Shown here: piece after piece, positions 19,094 through 29,175 of the stretch | Layout: each line of letters starts with the position of its first letter | Position numbering within the stretch: the stretch's first letter is position 1 | Assembly (NCBI RefSeq): GCF_002356335.1 | Contig: NZ_AP018165.1 | Location: 3,782,001-3,846,000, forward strand | Source: [Mycobacterium] stephanolepidis | GTDB taxonomy: Bacteria; Actinomycetota; Actinomycetes; Mycobacteriales; Mycobacteriaceae | Direction: 5' to 3' | DNA length: 64,000 bases | Program-made: the position numbers and the translations under genes | The notes under the pieces: generated by a model | The model's database searches: none | What the model saw: only the letters and a program-made list of their open reading frames with translations | Told to the model about the DNA's origin: nothing

Positions 19094-20422
19094 ATGACCG
19101 ATATCGATCCCACCGCCCAGTGGGCGTTTGAGACCAAGCAGATCCACGCAGGCCAGACCGCCGACCCGGCGACCAATGCCCGAGCCCTGCCGATCTACCA
19201 GACCACGTCCTACGTCTTCAACGACACCGCGCACGCGGCGGCGCTGTTCGGGCTGTCCGAAGAGGGCAACATCTACACCCGCATCGGTAACCCGACTCAG
19301 AATGTCGTCGAGCAGCGCATCGCTGCCCTCGAAGGCGGAGTGGCAGCGCTGCTGCTCGCTTCCGGGCAGGCGGCAGCGACATTGGCCATCATCAACATCG
19401 CGCAGGCCGGTGACAACATCGTGTCGAGCCCGCGCCTGTACGGCGGCACATACAATCTGCTGCACTACACGTTGCCGCGCCTGGGCATCTCAACCACCTT
19501 CGTCGAAGATCCCGACGACCTCGACTCCTGGCGCCGCGCCATCACGCCACAGACCAAGGCGCTCTTCGCCGAATCGATCTCCAACCCCAAGAACGACATT
19601 CTCGACATTCCCGGCATCTCGAAGATCGCGCACGAAGCGGGCGTCCCCCTCATCGTCGACAACACCGTCGCCACCCCCTATCTGATCCAGCCGCTGGCCC
19701 ACGGCGCCGACATCGTGGTGCACTCGGCCACCAAATACCTTGGTGGACACGGCAATGCGATCGGTGGCGTGATCATCGACGGCGGCACCTTCGATTGGAC
19801 CCAGGGCCGCCACCCCGGATTCACCACTCCGGACCCGAGCTACCACGGGGTGGTGTTCGCCGACCTGGGCGCACCGGCCTACGCACTCAAGGCGCGTGTG
19901 CAGCTGTTGCGCGACCTCGGTCCCGCCATCTCCCCGTTCAACGCATTCCTCATCGCGCAGGGACTGGAGACGTTGAGCCTGCGGGTGCAACGCCACGTCG
20001 AAAATGCACAGCGGGTGGCCGAGTACCTCGCCGCCCAGCCGGAGGTCACCGGCGTCAACTACGCCGGGCTGCCCACCTCCCCCTGGTACGAACGCGCGAA
20101 GTCATTGGCCCCCAAGGGCGCCGGTGCGGTGCTCGCATTCGAACTGGACGGAGGAGTCGAGGCGGCGACCACCTTCATCGATTCCCTGACGCTGCACAGC
20201 CAGGTGGCCAACATCGGCGATGTGCGATCGCTGGTCATTCACCCCGCCACGACGACGCACGCACAGCTCTCGCCCGCAGAGCAGGTGGCCTCCGGTGTCA
20301 CACCCGGCCTGGTGCGGTTGGCGGTCGGCATTGAGGGTATCGACGACATCCTGGCCGATCTGGATACCGGATTCGCCGCGGTGCGGCGACTCAAACAGCC
20401 CGCGGCGGTGGCATCATCATGA
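19094..20422 (+). CDS. metC: O-acetylhomoserine/O-acetylserine sulfhydrylase
   Basis: PLP enzyme making homocysteine from O-acetylhomoserine and sulfide. ATG 19094 follows AGGAGG at 5 bases and gives 442 residues. The Cys/Met-metabolism fold is clear: [18 protein letters not shown], the substrate loop [22 protein letters not shown] and the PLP lysine in [12 protein letters not shown]. tuberculosis calls the equivalent Rv3340 metC, although the reaction is that of MetY/MetZ, not cystathionine lyase. First gene behind the riboswitch; its stop overlaps the metX start (ATGA). Confidence 0.95.
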   Translation: MTDIDPTAQWAFETKQIHAGQTADPATNARALPIYQTTSYVFNDTAHAAALFGLSEEGNIYTRIGNPTQNVVEQRIAALEGGVAALLLASGQAAATLAIINIAQAGDNIVSSPRLYGGTYNLLHYTLPRLGISTTFVEDPDDLDSWRRAITPQTKALFAESISNPKNDILDIPGISKIAHEAGVPLIVDNTVATPYLIQPLAHGADIVVHSATKYLGGHGNAIGGVIIDGGTFDWTQGRHPGFTTPDPSYHGVVFADLGAPAYALKARVQLLRDLGPAISPFNAFLIAQGLETLSLRVQRHVENAQRVAEYLAAQPEVTGVNYAGLPTSPWYERAKSLAPKGAGAVLAFELDGGVEAATTFIDSLTLHSQVANIGDVRSLVIHPATTTHAQLSPAEQVASGVTPGLVRLAVGIEGIDDILADLDTGFAAVRRLKQPAAVASS

Positions 20423-21603
20423 CCTTGACCGACGATCTTCGCGCAAGCGACTCAGCCGACCATCAGCTTCCCGTGGCGAACATCGCTCTTCCGCAGGGCG
20501 ATGAGATCGCCTACGTACCAATAGGTTCGATCACGCTGGAAAGCGGTGCCGTCATCGATGACGCGACCGTCGCGGTACAGACATGGGGAAAGCTCTCACC
20601 ACGCCGCGACAACGTGGTGTTCGTCTGTCATGCGCTGACCGCCGACTCACACGTGATCGGAGCCGCCGGTACAGACCACATCACCGGCGGCTGGTGGCAA
20701 GGAATCATCGGCCCTGGCGCCGCGATCGACACCGACCAGTGGTGCGCCATCGCCACCAACGTGTTGGGTGGCTGCCGGGGTAGCACCGGCCCGACTTCCC
20801 TTGCCGCCGACGGAGAGCCCTGGGGGTCACGATTCCCCGAGGTGTCGGTACGTGACCAGGTGAACGCCGACGTCGCCGCACTCGCACAACTCGGCATCAC
20901 CGAGGTCGCCGCCGTCGTCGGCGGTTCGATGGGCGGTGCACGCGCGCTGGAATGGGCTGTCATGCAGCCGGATTCGGTGCGTGCAGCGCTGGTGCTGGCG
21001 GTTGGTGCGCGCGCCACCGGCGATCAGATCGGCACCCAGAGCACGCAGATCGCCGCCATTCGGTCCGATCCGGACTGGCAGGGCGGCGACTATCACGGCA
21101 GCGGACGCAGCCCGCAGAGGGGACTGAACCTCGCCCGACGCATCGCGCACCTGACCTACCGCGGCGAGGTCGAGCTGGACACCCGGTTCGGCAATGATCC
21201 CCAGGTCGGCCCGGACGGGCCCGAGGATCCGTGGGCCGACGGCCGATACGCGGTGCAGAGCTACCTGGAGCATCAGGGCAACAAGTTCGTTCGGCGCTTC
21301 GACGCCGGAAGCTACGTCATCCTGACCGAGGCACTCAACCGGCACGATGTCGGCCGGAACCGTGGCGGCGTCGAGAAAGCGCTGCGTGGCTGCCCCGTGC
21401 CCGTCGTCGTCGGCGGTATCACGTCCGATCGGCTGTACCCGCTGCGCCTGCAGGAGGAATTAGCCGACCTGCTGCCCGGTTGTACCGGCTTGCGAGTAGT
21501 CGAATCGTTGCATGGCCACGACGCGTTCCTCATCGAGTTCGACGCGGTGAGCGAGCTGGTTCGGGAGACACTCGCCCTGGCCAAGTCAACACAGGCTTCG
21601 TAA
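20419..21603 (+). CDS. metX: Homoserine O-acetyltransferase
   Basis: Acetylates homoserine from acetyl-CoA, supplying the substrate of the preceding enzyme. The 394-residue alpha/beta-hydrolase-fold enzyme has [11 protein letters not shown] (oxyanion region), the nucleophile motif [12 protein letters not shown], an aspartate in [16 protein letters not shown] and a histidine in [12 protein letters not shown]. The overlap with metC points to coupled translation. Equivalent to Rv3341, there named metA. Confidence 0.95.
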   Translation: MTLTDDLRASDSADHQLPVANIALPQGDEIAYVPIGSITLESGAVIDDATVAVQTWGKLSPRRDNVVFVCHALTADSHVIGAAGTDHITGGWWQGIIGPGAAIDTDQWCAIATNVLGGCRGSTGPTSLAADGEPWGSRFPEVSVRDQVNADVAALAQLGITEVAAVVGGSMGGARALEWAVMQPDSVRAALVLAVGARATGDQIGTQSTQIAAIRSDPDWQGGDYHGSGRSPQRGLNLARRIAHLTYRGEVELDTRFGNDPQVGPDGPEDPWADGRYAVQSYLEHQGNKFVRRFDAGSYVILTEALNRHDVGRNRGGVEKALRGCPVPVVVGGITSDRLYPLRLQEELADLLPGCTGLRVVESLHGHDAFLIEFDAVSELVRETLALAKSTQAS

Positions 21604-21623
21604 ACGGAACCCGAGGAGCGCGA

Positions 21624-22358
21624 ATGCCGGACGCACAAGCAGAGCCATCGCTGTCGTTCGGTTCACAGGCCGCCGCCTACGAACGGGGGCGCCCGTCCTA
21701 CCCACCCGAGGCCATCGACTGGCTGCTGCCCGACGGAGCACACGACGTCCTGGATCTGGGCGCCGGTACCGGGAAACTCACCACCCGCCTGGTGGAACGC
21801 GGACTCAACGTGATCGCGGTGGATCCGCTCGCCGAAATGCTTGAGGTACTGAGCAATTCACTTCCCGAGACGCCCGCACTGTTGGGGACCGCCGAGGAGA
21901 TTCCGCTGCCCGACAACAGCGTGGATGCGGTGCTCGTGGCGCAGGCCTGGCACTGGGTGGATCCCGAACGCGCCATTCCCGAGGTCGCTCGCGTGCTGCG
22001 CCCGGGCGGGCGGCTAGGGCTGGTGTGGAACACCCGCGACGAGCGTCTGGGTTGGGTGGCCGACCTCGGCAGGATCATCGGCAGCGAGGACGATCCGTTC
22101 AACCACACGGTCAGCCTGCCCGCACCGTTCACCGGGCAGCAGCGACACCAGGTCGAATGGACGAGTTACCTTACCCCTCAGGCACTTCTGGACATGGTGG
22201 CCTCACGCAGCTACTGCATCACCGCCCCCGAAGCCGCCCGGAAGAAGACGCTGCAGCAGGTTCGGGAGCTGCTGTCCACTCATCCTGCGCTTGCCCAGTC
22301 GACGGGCCTGGCGCTGCCGTACGTCACCGTCAGCATCCGGGCGACACTCAACCAGTAG
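21624..22358 (+). CDS. Class I SAM-dependent methyltransferase
   Basis: A 244-residue methyltransferase with motif I VLDLGAGTGKLT, the acidic end of strand 2 (NVIAVDPLAEML), and a Methyltransf_11-type core (FSVDAVLVAQAWHW-like segment; EVARVLRPGGRLGLVWNTRD). It lies 20 bases after metX with GAGGAGCG before ATG 21624, so it shares the riboswitch-controlled transcript. This order also occurs in M. tuberculosis (Rv3342). The methyl acceptor is unknown. Confidence 0.87.
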   Translation: MPDAQAEPSLSFGSQAAAYERGRPSYPPEAIDWLLPDGAHDVLDLGAGTGKLTTRLVERGLNVIAVDPLAEMLEVLSNSLPETPALLGTAEEIPLPDNSVDAVLVAQAWHWVDPERAIPEVARVLRPGGRLGLVWNTRDERLGWVADLGRIIGSEDDPFNHTVSLPAPFTGQQRHQVEWTSYLTPQALLDMVASRSYCITAPEAARKKTLQQVRELLSTHPALAQSTGLALPYVTVSIRATLNQ

Positions 22359-22362
22359 AAGA

Positions 22363-22391
22363 TCTGTGAATCGGGTGCCCCAATTCACAGA
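22363..22391 (+). terminator. Possible terminator hairpin after the met operon
   Basis: TCTGTGAAT (22363-22371) and ATTCACAGA (22383-22391) form a perfect 9-base stem with an 11-base loop, right after the methyltransferase stop. No T-tract follows, so it may be Rho-assisted or serve another role. Confidence 0.4.
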
Positions 22392-22412
22392 GACGAATAC
22401 GCCGCGTGCCGC

Positions 22413-22418
22413 TACGGT
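22413..22418 (+). promoter_or_regulatory. -10 hexamer for a leaderless start (TACGGT)
   Basis: TACGGT lies 6 bases before the GTG at 22425, which has no RBS. Confidence 0.45.
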
Positions 22419-22424
22419 GTACCC

Positions 22425-23102
22425 GTGCGTACGGATCGCCGCCTGCTGGCAGCCCTCTTTGTCACCACCACATTCCTGACCCCGGCACTCGCCGGCTGTG
22501 GATCGGCGGGGTCACCTTCGGACACCAAGAATCAGTCCGAATCCAGCGCCAGCAGCGCGCCCACCGACCGCCACACTCGGCAGTTCATCCCCGAACTGGG
22601 CATCTACGTCACCCTCCCGCATGACTGGGTGGCCTTCGCCGATGGGGTGCACGACAACAAGGGGCAGGTGACCTTCCAGGTCCGGCCCAAGTGGGAGTCA
22701 ACGGAATTCGCGCAATACGTACGCATCCGCAAGTTGACGGCTTCGGACGAGAACACGGCCGCCCCCGAAGTAAAGCGCTGGCTCGAATCGTCGAACGCCG
22801 ATGCGGTGAGCGACTTCGTCAAGACTCGCAAGTCGAAAGTCACTGCGGATAAACGCGACTCATGGGACGGCCCCAACCTGCCCGGAGCCTCGGCAAGCCT
22901 GGAACTGGAAACGCCGCCGGCCGCCGAGGGCAAGCCGCCTGCCACCATCACGCCCAAGATCTACGTGGCGTTTGTCGGACAGGGTGATCAGCGTTGGCAG
23001 ATCGCCACCAGCAATACCGGCAGCCCCAGCGGCGAGCCGTCCGAACAGTTCTTCGGCGAGCAGGCCGATGCCATCGCACGCTCGGTGCAACTGCTCAAGT
23101 AG
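22425..23102 (+). CDS. Lipoprotein of unknown function
   Basis: A 225-residue protein with a lipoprotein signal: basic start MRTDRR, hydrophobic core, and lipobox LAGC near residue 25. A serine-rich linker follows, then a single domain starting FIPELGIYVTLPHDWVAF, of the kind seen in LpqN/LpqT-like mycobacterial lipoproteins that begin with a beta-strand pair. I do not recognise a named family with confidence. It is probably anchored to the outer face of the membrane. Confidence 0.75.
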   Translation: MRTDRRLLAALFVTTTFLTPALAGCGSAGSPSDTKNQSESSASSAPTDRHTRQFIPELGIYVTLPHDWVAFADGVHDNKGQVTFQVRPKWESTEFAQYVRIRKLTASDENTAAPEVKRWLESSNADAVSDFVKTRKSKVTADKRDSWDGPNLPGASASLELETPPAAEGKPPATITPKIYVAFVGQGDQRWQIATSNTGSPSGEPSEQFFGEQADAIARSVQLLK

Positions 23103-23106
23103 GCGC

Positions 23107-23424
23107 CTATCCGGTGCCCAGTGGGTCGATCGTCAACGCCAAGTAGACCATCACCGCAGCGACGGCGCTGAGAGCGCCGACATCAAAGGTCTTGCCGCGC
23201 ACCGCCAACAGACCCGCGGTGTCATCGGTCAGCACCAGCCGCAGCGCCGCGGCCACCCCCACAGCGATCCCCACAACCAGCGCACCGCGCCGCCAACGAT
23301 CCGCGATCACCAATCCCAACGCCACCAGAAAGACCGCCGATACCACCAGGATCGGCCACTGCTCACGGGCGAAACGGCGGACGGCATCAAGAGCAGCCCC
23401 GAACATGTCCCGGGTAGCCGTCAC
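23107..23424 (-). CDS. DUF3017 small membrane protein
   Basis: A 105-residue protein with three predicted membrane helices ([53 protein letters not shown]), matching the DUF3017 family next to folD in mycobacteria (Rv3355c). Its GTG start overlaps the folD stop as GTGA, so it is translated with folD. Function unknown. Confidence 0.85.
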   Translation of the reverse strand: MTATRDMFGAALDAVRRFAREQWPILVVSAVFLVALGLVIADRWRRGALVVGIAVGVAAALRLVLTDDTAGLLAVRGKTFDVGALSAVAAVMVYLALTIDPLGTG

Positions 23425-24266
23425 GAACGTTCCGCTCGCTCGATCACATTGGTAAGCAGGAAAGCTCGGGTCAACGGCCCGACCCCGCCCGGATTGGGCG
23501 AGACGTACCCGGCAACATCCCAGACATCCTCGGCCACATCGCCGGTCAGCTTGTCGTCGACCCGGCTCACGCCCACGTCGATCACCGCGGCACCCGGCTT
23601 GACCATGTCCGCCGTCACCATATGCGGCACGCCGGCAGCGGCGACGATGATGTCGGCCTGCCGGGTCAAGGCGGCCAGGTCACGGGTTCCGGTGTGACAC
23701 AGGGTGACTGTCGCATTCTCGGAGCGGCGGGTGAGCAGCAGCCCGAGGGGGCGGCCCACCGTGACACCGCGACCGATCACCACCACGTGCGCGCCGTCGA
23801 GCTTGACGTCATAGCGACGCAGCAGATAGACGATGCCCCGCGGCGTGCACGGAAGCGGCGCTTCCTTGCCCAGCACCAGCCGCCCCAAGTTCGTCGGATG
23901 CAGCCCGTCGGCGTCCTTATCGGGATCGATGCGCTCCAGCGCCTCGTTCTCATCGAGATGCTTGGGCAGCGGCAGCTGCACGATGTAGCCGGTGCAGTCC
24001 GGGTTGGCGTTCAACTCGTCGATGGTGGCGCACAGCGTGGCTTGATCGATATCTGCGGGCAGATCACGGCGGATCGAGTTGATGCCCACCTTGGCGCAGT
24101 CAGCGTGCTTGCCCCGAACATAGGCGTGCGAACCCGGGTCATCCCCTACCAGGATGGTGCCCAAGCCCGGAGTCTTACCCGCCGCGGTCAGCGCCGCGGC
24201 ACGAGTGGCCAGCTCCACAAAGATCTCGTCGCGGGTGGCCTTGCCATCAAGTCGAGTCGCCGTCAC
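23421..24266 (-). CDS. folD: Bifunctional methylene-THF dehydrogenase/methenyl-THF cyclohydrolase
   Basis: Interconverts 5,10-methylene-, methenyl- and 10-formyl-tetrahydrofolate using NADP. GTG 24266 gives 281 residues, equal to M. tuberculosis FolD (Rv3356c); the frame further upstream reads through the nitroreductase tail. Motifs: [14 protein letters not shown] (catalytic lysine), [22 protein letters not shown], and the nucleotide site [14 protein letters not shown]. The terminal motif [10 protein letters not shown] is present. Links one-carbon supply to the nearby methionine genes. Confidence 0.96.
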   Translation of the reverse strand: MTATRLDGKATRDEIFVELATRAAALTAAGKTPGLGTILVGDDPGSHAYVRGKHADCAKVGINSIRRDLPADIDQATLCATIDELNANPDCTGYIVQLPLPKHLDENEALERIDPDKDADGLHPTNLGRLVLGKEAPLPCTPRGIVYLLRRYDVKLDGAHVVVIGRGVTVGRPLGLLLTRRSENATVTLCHTGTRDLAALTRQADIIVAAAGVPHMVTADMVKPGAAVIDVGVSRVDDKLTGDVAEDVWDVAGYVSPNPGGVGPLTRAFLLTNVIERAERS

Positions 24267-24285
24267 ACGGCCAGTATTCCAGCCC

Positions 24286-24936
24286 TCACCAAGTGTCCCA
24301 GTGCAGGACGTCGGTGACTGGCTGACGCTTGGCGGGCCGGAAGTCGGTGCCCACGGTGTACGCGATGGGGAACAGCCCGCCCTGGGTGATCTTGTCGAAC
24401 GGGATGCCCAGGATGTCGGCGGTGCGCTTCTCACCGTCGTCCATCAGGTGCAATGTCGTCCAGGCCGACCCTAGACCGCGGTTACGGGCGGCGAGCATGA
24501 AGCTCCACACCGCGGGCAGCAGCGATCCCCACGACGACGCCGCACCGACCACCGGCAGATTGTCGAGGCGTCCCTCGATGCAGGGAATCAGGAACAGTGG
24601 CGCCCGCTCGAAGTTCTCGGCGAGGTAGCCGGCCGAGTCCACAACCTTTTCCTTGCGCTCGGCGCGGGTATCGCCCTCGGCGTAGGTGGCGCCCGCACCC
24701 TTGGCGTACTTGTTCCAGCCCTCGCGGTAGATGTCGGCGATCGCCTTCTTCTTGTCGGCGTCCTCCACGATCACCCAGTGCCAGCCCTGATGGTTGGAGC
24801 CGGTCGGTGCCTGCAGCGCGATGTCCAGACATTCCTCGACAACGGCGCGCTCGACGGGCTTGTCGAAATCAAGGCGCTTGCGCACCGAACGGGTGGTGGT
24901 CAGAACTTCGTCGGCTGACAAATTCAGGGAGGTCAT
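24286..24936 (-). CDS. Nitroreductase family flavoprotein
   Basis: A 216-residue FMN-dependent nitroreductase-like protein resembling Rv3368c of M. tuberculosis. [15 protein letters not shown] binds FMN phosphate; [20 protein letters not shown] and [11 protein letters not shown] complete the fold. ATG 24936 matches the length of the relative; an ATG five codons upstream is also possible. A minus-strand TACGTT hexamer at 24943-24948 supports a leaderless start. The natural substrate is unknown. Confidence 0.85.
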   Translation of the reverse strand: MTSLNLSADEVLTTTRSVRKRLDFDKPVERAVVEECLDIALQAPTGSNHQGWHWVIVEDADKKKAIADIYREGWNKYAKGAGATYAEGDTRAERKEKVVDSAGYLAENFERAPLFLIPCIEGRLDNLPVVGAASSWGSLLPAVWSFMLAARNRGLGSAWTTLHLMDDGEKRTADILGIPFDKITQGGLFPIAYTVGTDFRPAKRQPVTDVLHWDTW

Positions 24937-24942
24937 ACGACG

Positions 24943-24948
24943 AACGTA
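24943..24948 (-). promoter_or_regulatory. -10 hexamer for the leaderless nitroreductase start (TACGTT)
   Basis: TACGTT on the minus strand, 6 bases before ATG 24936. This favours 24936 over the ATG at 24951. Confidence 0.45.
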
Positions 24949-25012
24949 CATCCACCGGACTTACCGAAAAGTAGGAGTCCACATCCAGAATTCGCGGGCC
25001 GCGATCGCGGCG

Positions 25013-25018
25013 TAACCT
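25013..25018 (+). promoter_or_regulatory. -10 hexamer for the leaderless flavin oxidoreductase start (TAACCT)
   Basis: TAACCT lies 7 bases before the ATG at 25026; no RBS is seen. Confidence 0.4.
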
Positions 25019-25025
25019 CCCGCGC

Positions 25026-26204
25026 ATGGGCAGTGACGCCGCTGGAGTTCCCGATGTGTTGGCGCCCGCGCGACTGGGCCCCATCACACTGCGCAACCGG
25101 ACAATCAAGGCCGCGACGTTTGAGGCCGCCTCCCCCGACGCCTTCGTGACCGACGATCTCATCGAATATCACCGCAGGCCCGCACTCGGCGGGGTCGGTA
25201 TGACAACGGTCGCGTATTGCGCCGTCGCCCCCGAGGGACGCACCGAATACGGCCAGGTCTGGATGCGCGAAGAGGCCTTGCCCGGGCTGCGACGGCTCAC
25301 CGATGCCATCCACGACACCGGCGCCGCCGTCTCGGCGCAGATCGGCCATGCCGGTCCGGTAGCCAATGCACGATCGAACGGGTCCCGTGCTCTCTCCCCG
25401 ATCCGGTTCTTCAACCCGTTGGGCATGAAATTCGCCCGCCGGGCCAGCACCTCCGATATCGAGGGCGTGATTGCCGCGCACGCGAACGCGGCCCGGCTCG
25501 CCATCGAGGCCGGTTTCGATGCCGTCGAAATCCACCTAGGCCATGGCTATTTCGTGAGCTCCTTCCTGAGCCCGCTGTTCAACAGGCGTAGCGATGAGTA
25601 CGGCGGATCGCTGGCCAACCGCGCCAAGGTGGCGCGCGCGGTGGTTCAAGCAGTGCGCAAGGTGGCCGGCAGTCGGCTGGCCGTGACCGCGAAACTCACC
25701 ATGACCGACGGCATCCGCGGCGGCATCCCCATCGAGGAGTCTCTGCAAACCGCGAAATGGCTGCAGGAAGATGGCGGGCTCGATGCCCTGGAACTGACCG
25801 CGGGCTCGTCTCTGGTGAACCCCATGTACTTGTTCCGCGGCGATGTGCCGATCCGTGAGCTCGCCAACGGCTTCCCCAAACCCATGGGGTGGGGCGTACG
25901 GCTCACCGGAAAGAAGTTCTTCCGGTCCTATCCGTACCGCGACGCGTTTCTGCTCGACGATGCCCGCCAATTTCGCGAAGAATTGGACATGCCCCTGATC
26001 CTGTTGGGCGGAATCGCCGGCGGCGACACCATGGACCTGGCGATGGCGGAGGGCTTCGATTTCGTGGCCATGGGACGCGCTTTGCTGGCCGATCCGGATC
26101 TGGTGAATCAGGTGGCGGCCGATCGGGCCACTCATTCCCGATGCACCCACTGCAATCAGTGCATGGCCACAATTTTCAGCAGAACCCACTGCGTGCTCAC
26201 CTAG
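25026..26204 (+). CDS. NADH:flavin oxidoreductase (old yellow enzyme family) with C-terminal cysteine cluster
   Basis: A 392-residue TIM-barrel flavoprotein. The FMN barrel shows LGPITLRNRTIKAATFE, AQIGHAGPVA, the active-site segment EIHLGHGYFVSSFLSPLFN, NRRSDEYGGS and LILLGGIAGG. The end reads CTHCNQC followed nine residues later by another Cys, which resembles the 4Fe-4S motif of 2,4-dienoyl-CoA reductase-type enzymes, yet the protein stops three residues later with no second NAD domain. Corresponds to Rv3359. The substrate is unknown. Confidence 0.85.
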   Translation: MGSDAAGVPDVLAPARLGPITLRNRTIKAATFEAASPDAFVTDDLIEYHRRPALGGVGMTTVAYCAVAPEGRTEYGQVWMREEALPGLRRLTDAIHDTGAAVSAQIGHAGPVANARSNGSRALSPIRFFNPLGMKFARRASTSDIEGVIAAHANAARLAIEAGFDAVEIHLGHGYFVSSFLSPLFNRRSDEYGGSLANRAKVARAVVQAVRKVAGSRLAVTAKLTMTDGIRGGIPIEESLQTAKWLQEDGGLDALELTAGSSLVNPMYLFRGDVPIRELANGFPKPMGWGVRLTGKKFFRSYPYRDAFLLDDARQFREELDMPLILLGGIAGGDTMDLAMAEGFDFVAMGRALLADPDLVNQVAADRATHSRCTHCNQCMATIFSRTHCVLT

Positions 26205-26214
26205 CATCGCTGCC

Positions 26215-26532
26215 ATGACTGCAGCGCCCGAACATCCGAGACCGGGAACTGCCGAGACCGTCGTCAGCTGGCTGCTGTGGGTGCTGGTGACCGCGGCGGC
26301 AGGCATCGTCGCGTTCGCCTCGATCTTCCCGCTCGCATTCAGTGGCGCCGCACCCGAACAGGCCGACGCGGCGGCCACGGTGTTCGTCTGGTCCTTTTTG
26401 ACCTTGTTCACGTGCGTGGTCGCAACGATCGCCATGGGCATCGGGCACTGGCGCCATTGGCACATTTGGTACTGGCCGGCGCTGTGCGTGTCCGTCCTCG
26501 CCAGAACGCTGTTTCTGCTGCACAACCTGTGA
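26215..26532 (+). CDS. Small membrane protein of unknown function
   Basis: A 105-residue protein with three hydrophobic segments (VVSWLLWVLVTAAAGIVAFA, FVWSFLTLFTCVVATIAMG, WPALCVSVLARTLFLL) separated by short loops, including a His/Trp-rich GHWRHWHIWYW turn. It starts ten bases after the oxidoreductase. A TAGCAT hexamer before the ATG could make it leaderless. No family recognised. Confidence 0.7.
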   Translation: MTAAPEHPRPGTAETVVSWLLWVLVTAAAGIVAFASIFPLAFSGAAPEQADAAATVFVWSFLTLFTCVVATIAMGIGHWRHWHIWYWPALCVSVLARTLFLLHNL

Positions 26533-26608
26533 ATTCGTACCCCAGTACCTGTGAACCTCCGGCGCGGGAAGGCTGGCCTCACGCCCCGACCCGATACAGT
26601 CGGGAACG

Positions 26609-29152
26609 ATGACTGGTCGGGAAGCACCCACTCTCACCGTGGTATTCGATGGTGACGAACGAAAGTTCGCACCCGGGCACGACATTCATATCGGCCGCGA
26701 TATCCACGCCGATGTACGCATCACGCACCCGTTGGTGTCGCGTATACACCTGATAATCAGGTTCGTCGACGGCAAATGGATCGCCGAGGACCAACGCAGC
26801 CTCAACGGCATCTTCGTCAACGGTCGTCAGGTCGGTTGGGTCGAAGTGCGCGATGACACCGTGGTCAACCTCGGTGACCCGGGCGGACCGCGGCTGACGT
26901 TCGCGCTCGGTGGACTCGGCAGCGAAACGCAGCTGGGAATCGCTCCCCCCACCATGCGGGGTCCGGCCTCGGGTCTGCAGCCGGCCCCCTACACCGGCAC
27001 TCAGCAGCACTACCCCACCGGCGGCTACCAATCCGCGCCGCAGACCTATGGGCAGCCGCCGAGCCAGCAGCACCCCTACGGCGCGCCGCCCTCGGGGCCC
27101 CAAACGTATGGGACCTCAGGGCCCACCCGCCCGCGCCAGCAGTATCCGTCCGAGCCCATCCCGGCGCCCGCCGCGTACGCCAACGAGCCGGTGGAGCCGT
27201 TCGGCACCCGTGCGATGCGCGCGCTCGGCATCGGCGGTGCGCCCAAACCATCACCCGGCGCCATCACCGTCGGGCGTGCCCCCGACAACACGATCGTCGT
27301 CAACGACGTGCTGGCCTCGCGACACCACGCCCTACTGCTCCCGTCCGCGGGTGGCCTGGAGATCCAGGACCTGCACACCATCAACGGCACCTTCGTCAAC
27401 GGTGTCCAGGTTGAGCAGGCGACGGTGCGTGAGGGTGACACCGTCACCATCGGTAACGTCGACCTCGTCGTTCACGACGGCACGCTCGTCAAACCGACGA
27501 CGGCCGCTCGCGTCGGCGGGCTTGAGGTGCAGGGCATCGACTTCACCGTCGAGGGCGGCAAGAAGCTGCTCGACAACATCAGCTTCTCCGCGGGGCCCGG
27601 ATCACTCACCGCTGTCATCGGTCCCTCGGGTGCCGGCAAATCCACCCTGGCCCGGCTGATCGTCGGCAACACCCAACCGTCGGCGGGCAAGGTGTCCTTC
27701 GAAAGTCACGGGGTGCACGCCGAGTACGCCGTGATGCGAAACCGCATCGGCATGGTGCCGCAGGACGATGTGGTGCACCCACAGCTGACCGTGAGCCAGG
27801 CCCTGCACTATGCCGCCGAGCTGCGATTGCCGCCGGACACCACCAGAGAAGACCGCGAACAGGTGGTGTCCCGGGTTCTCGAGGAACTCGAGATGACCAA
27901 GCACGCCGAGACGCGCGTCGACAAGCTCTCCGGTGGGCAGCGTAAGCGCGCCTCGGTGGCCATGGAGCTGCTGACCGGTCCGTCGCTGCTGATCCTGGAC
28001 GAGCCCACCTCGGGTCTGGACCCGGCACTGGATCGTCAGGTGATGAGCCTGATGCGCCAGCTCGCCGACGCCGGCCGTGTGGTGGTGGTGGTGACGCATT
28101 CGCTGACCTATCTGAGCTACTGCGATCAGGTGCTGCTGCTGGCCCCCGGTGGCAAGACCGCGTACTGCGGGCCTCCGCGCAGCATCAACCAGGAGATGGG
28201 CACCACCGACTGGGCCGACATTTTCGCCAATGCCGCGGCCGACCCGGACGGCGTGCACCAGGCCTATCTGGCCCGGCATCCCGATGCGAACAAACCCGTC
28301 ACCGCCCCGGTGCAGCCCGGCGACCTCGGCAAGCCCCCGAAGACGAGTCTGCTGCGGCAGGTCTCCACGGTGGCACGCCGTCAGGGACGGCTGATCCTGG
28401 CCGACCGCGGGTACTTCATCTTCCTGGCACTGCTGCCATTCGTCCTTGCCGGACTGGTGTTGTCGGTACCCGGCAGTGCCGGTTTCAATGTCGCGCTACC
28501 CGATAACCCGAATGAACCCGGACTACTGCTGGCGCTGACGAACCTCGGTGCCAGCTTCCTGGGTCTGGCGCTGACCATCCGCGACCTGATCGGTGAACGG
28601 GTGATCTTCCGGCGTGAGCAGGCAGTGGGCCTGTCCGCCACGGCATATCTGCTCGCCAAGATCATCACCTACTGCGGAGCCGCCATCGTGCAGTCCGCGA
28701 TCATGACAGCGGTCATCGTGATCGTCCGCGGTGGACCGACCCAGGGCGCGGTGCTGCTCGGGAACGCGAACTTCGAACTGTGGGTCGCCGTTGCCGCCAC
28801 CGCATGTGCGGCCACCGTGCTGGGCCTGGTGCTGTCCTCGCTGGCCACCTCCGCCGAGCAGGTGATGCCGATGCTGGTGATCGCGACCATGACGCAGATC
28901 GTGTTCAGCGGCGGTCTTATCCCGGTGACGGGACGTGCGGGGCTGGAACAGTTCTCATTCCTGTTCCCGTCGCGTTGGGGATTCGCGGCGACGGCCGCGA
29001 CCACCGACTTGCGCAAGCTGGTGCCGGTGGGGCCGCAGGACGAGCTGTGGAATCACGACGCCGGCACCTGGCTGTTCGACATGGGCATCCTGGCGCTGCT
29101 CGCGCTGGTGATGGCCGGATTCGTGCGCTGGCGCATCCGCCTCAAGGGCTGA
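26609..29152 (+). CDS. FHA-domain ABC exporter (Rv1747-like ATP-binding/permease)
   Basis: An 847-residue half-transporter. Two FHA phosphothreonine-binding domains come first (HIGRDIHADVRITHPLVSRIH near residue 30; VGRAPDNTIVVNDVLASRHH near 220), separated by a long Pro/Gln/Tyr-rich linker. The ATPase follows: Walker A GPSGAGKST near 340, LSGGQRKR near 440, Walker B LLILDEPTSGLD near 460. The C-terminal 250 residues form an ABC-2 type permease with about six helices. M. tuberculosis Rv1747 (865 aa) has this layout, is phosphorylated by the neighbouring kinase PknF, and affects export of cell-wall lipids. No kinase gene lies beside it here. Confidence 0.92.
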   Translation: MTGREAPTLTVVFDGDERKFAPGHDIHIGRDIHADVRITHPLVSRIHLIIRFVDGKWIAEDQRSLNGIFVNGRQVGWVEVRDDTVVNLGDPGGPRLTFALGGLGSETQLGIAPPTMRGPASGLQPAPYTGTQQHYPTGGYQSAPQTYGQPPSQQHPYGAPPSGPQTYGTSGPTRPRQQYPSEPIPAPAAYANEPVEPFGTRAMRALGIGGAPKPSPGAITVGRAPDNTIVVNDVLASRHHALLLPSAGGLEIQDLHTINGTFVNGVQVEQATVREGDTVTIGNVDLVVHDGTLVKPTTAARVGGLEVQGIDFTVEGGKKLLDNISFSAGPGSLTAVIGPSGAGKSTLARLIVGNTQPSAGKVSFESHGVHAEYAVMRNRIGMVPQDDVVHPQLTVSQALHYAAELRLPPDTTREDREQVVSRVLEELEMTKHAETRVDKLSGGQRKRASVAMELLTGPSLLILDEPTSGLDPALDRQVMSLMRQLADAGRVVVVVTHSLTYLSYCDQVLLLAPGGKTAYCGPPRSINQEMGTTDWADIFANAAADPDGVHQAYLARHPDANKPVTAPVQPGDLGKPPKTSLLRQVSTVARRQGRLILADRGYFIFLALLPFVLAGLVLSVPGSAGFNVALPDNPNEPGLLLALTNLGASFLGLALTIRDLIGERVIFRREQAVGLSATAYLLAKIITYCGAAIVQSAIMTAVIVIVRGGPTQGAVLLGNANFELWVAVAATACAATVLGLVLSSLATSAEQVMPMLVIATMTQIVFSGGLIPVTGRAGLEQFSFLFPSRWGFAATAATTDLRKLVPVGPQDELWNHDAGTWLFDMGILALLALVMAGFVRWRIRLKG

Positions 29153-29175
29153 GTTCTTTCGAAGACGGGGCCGCC

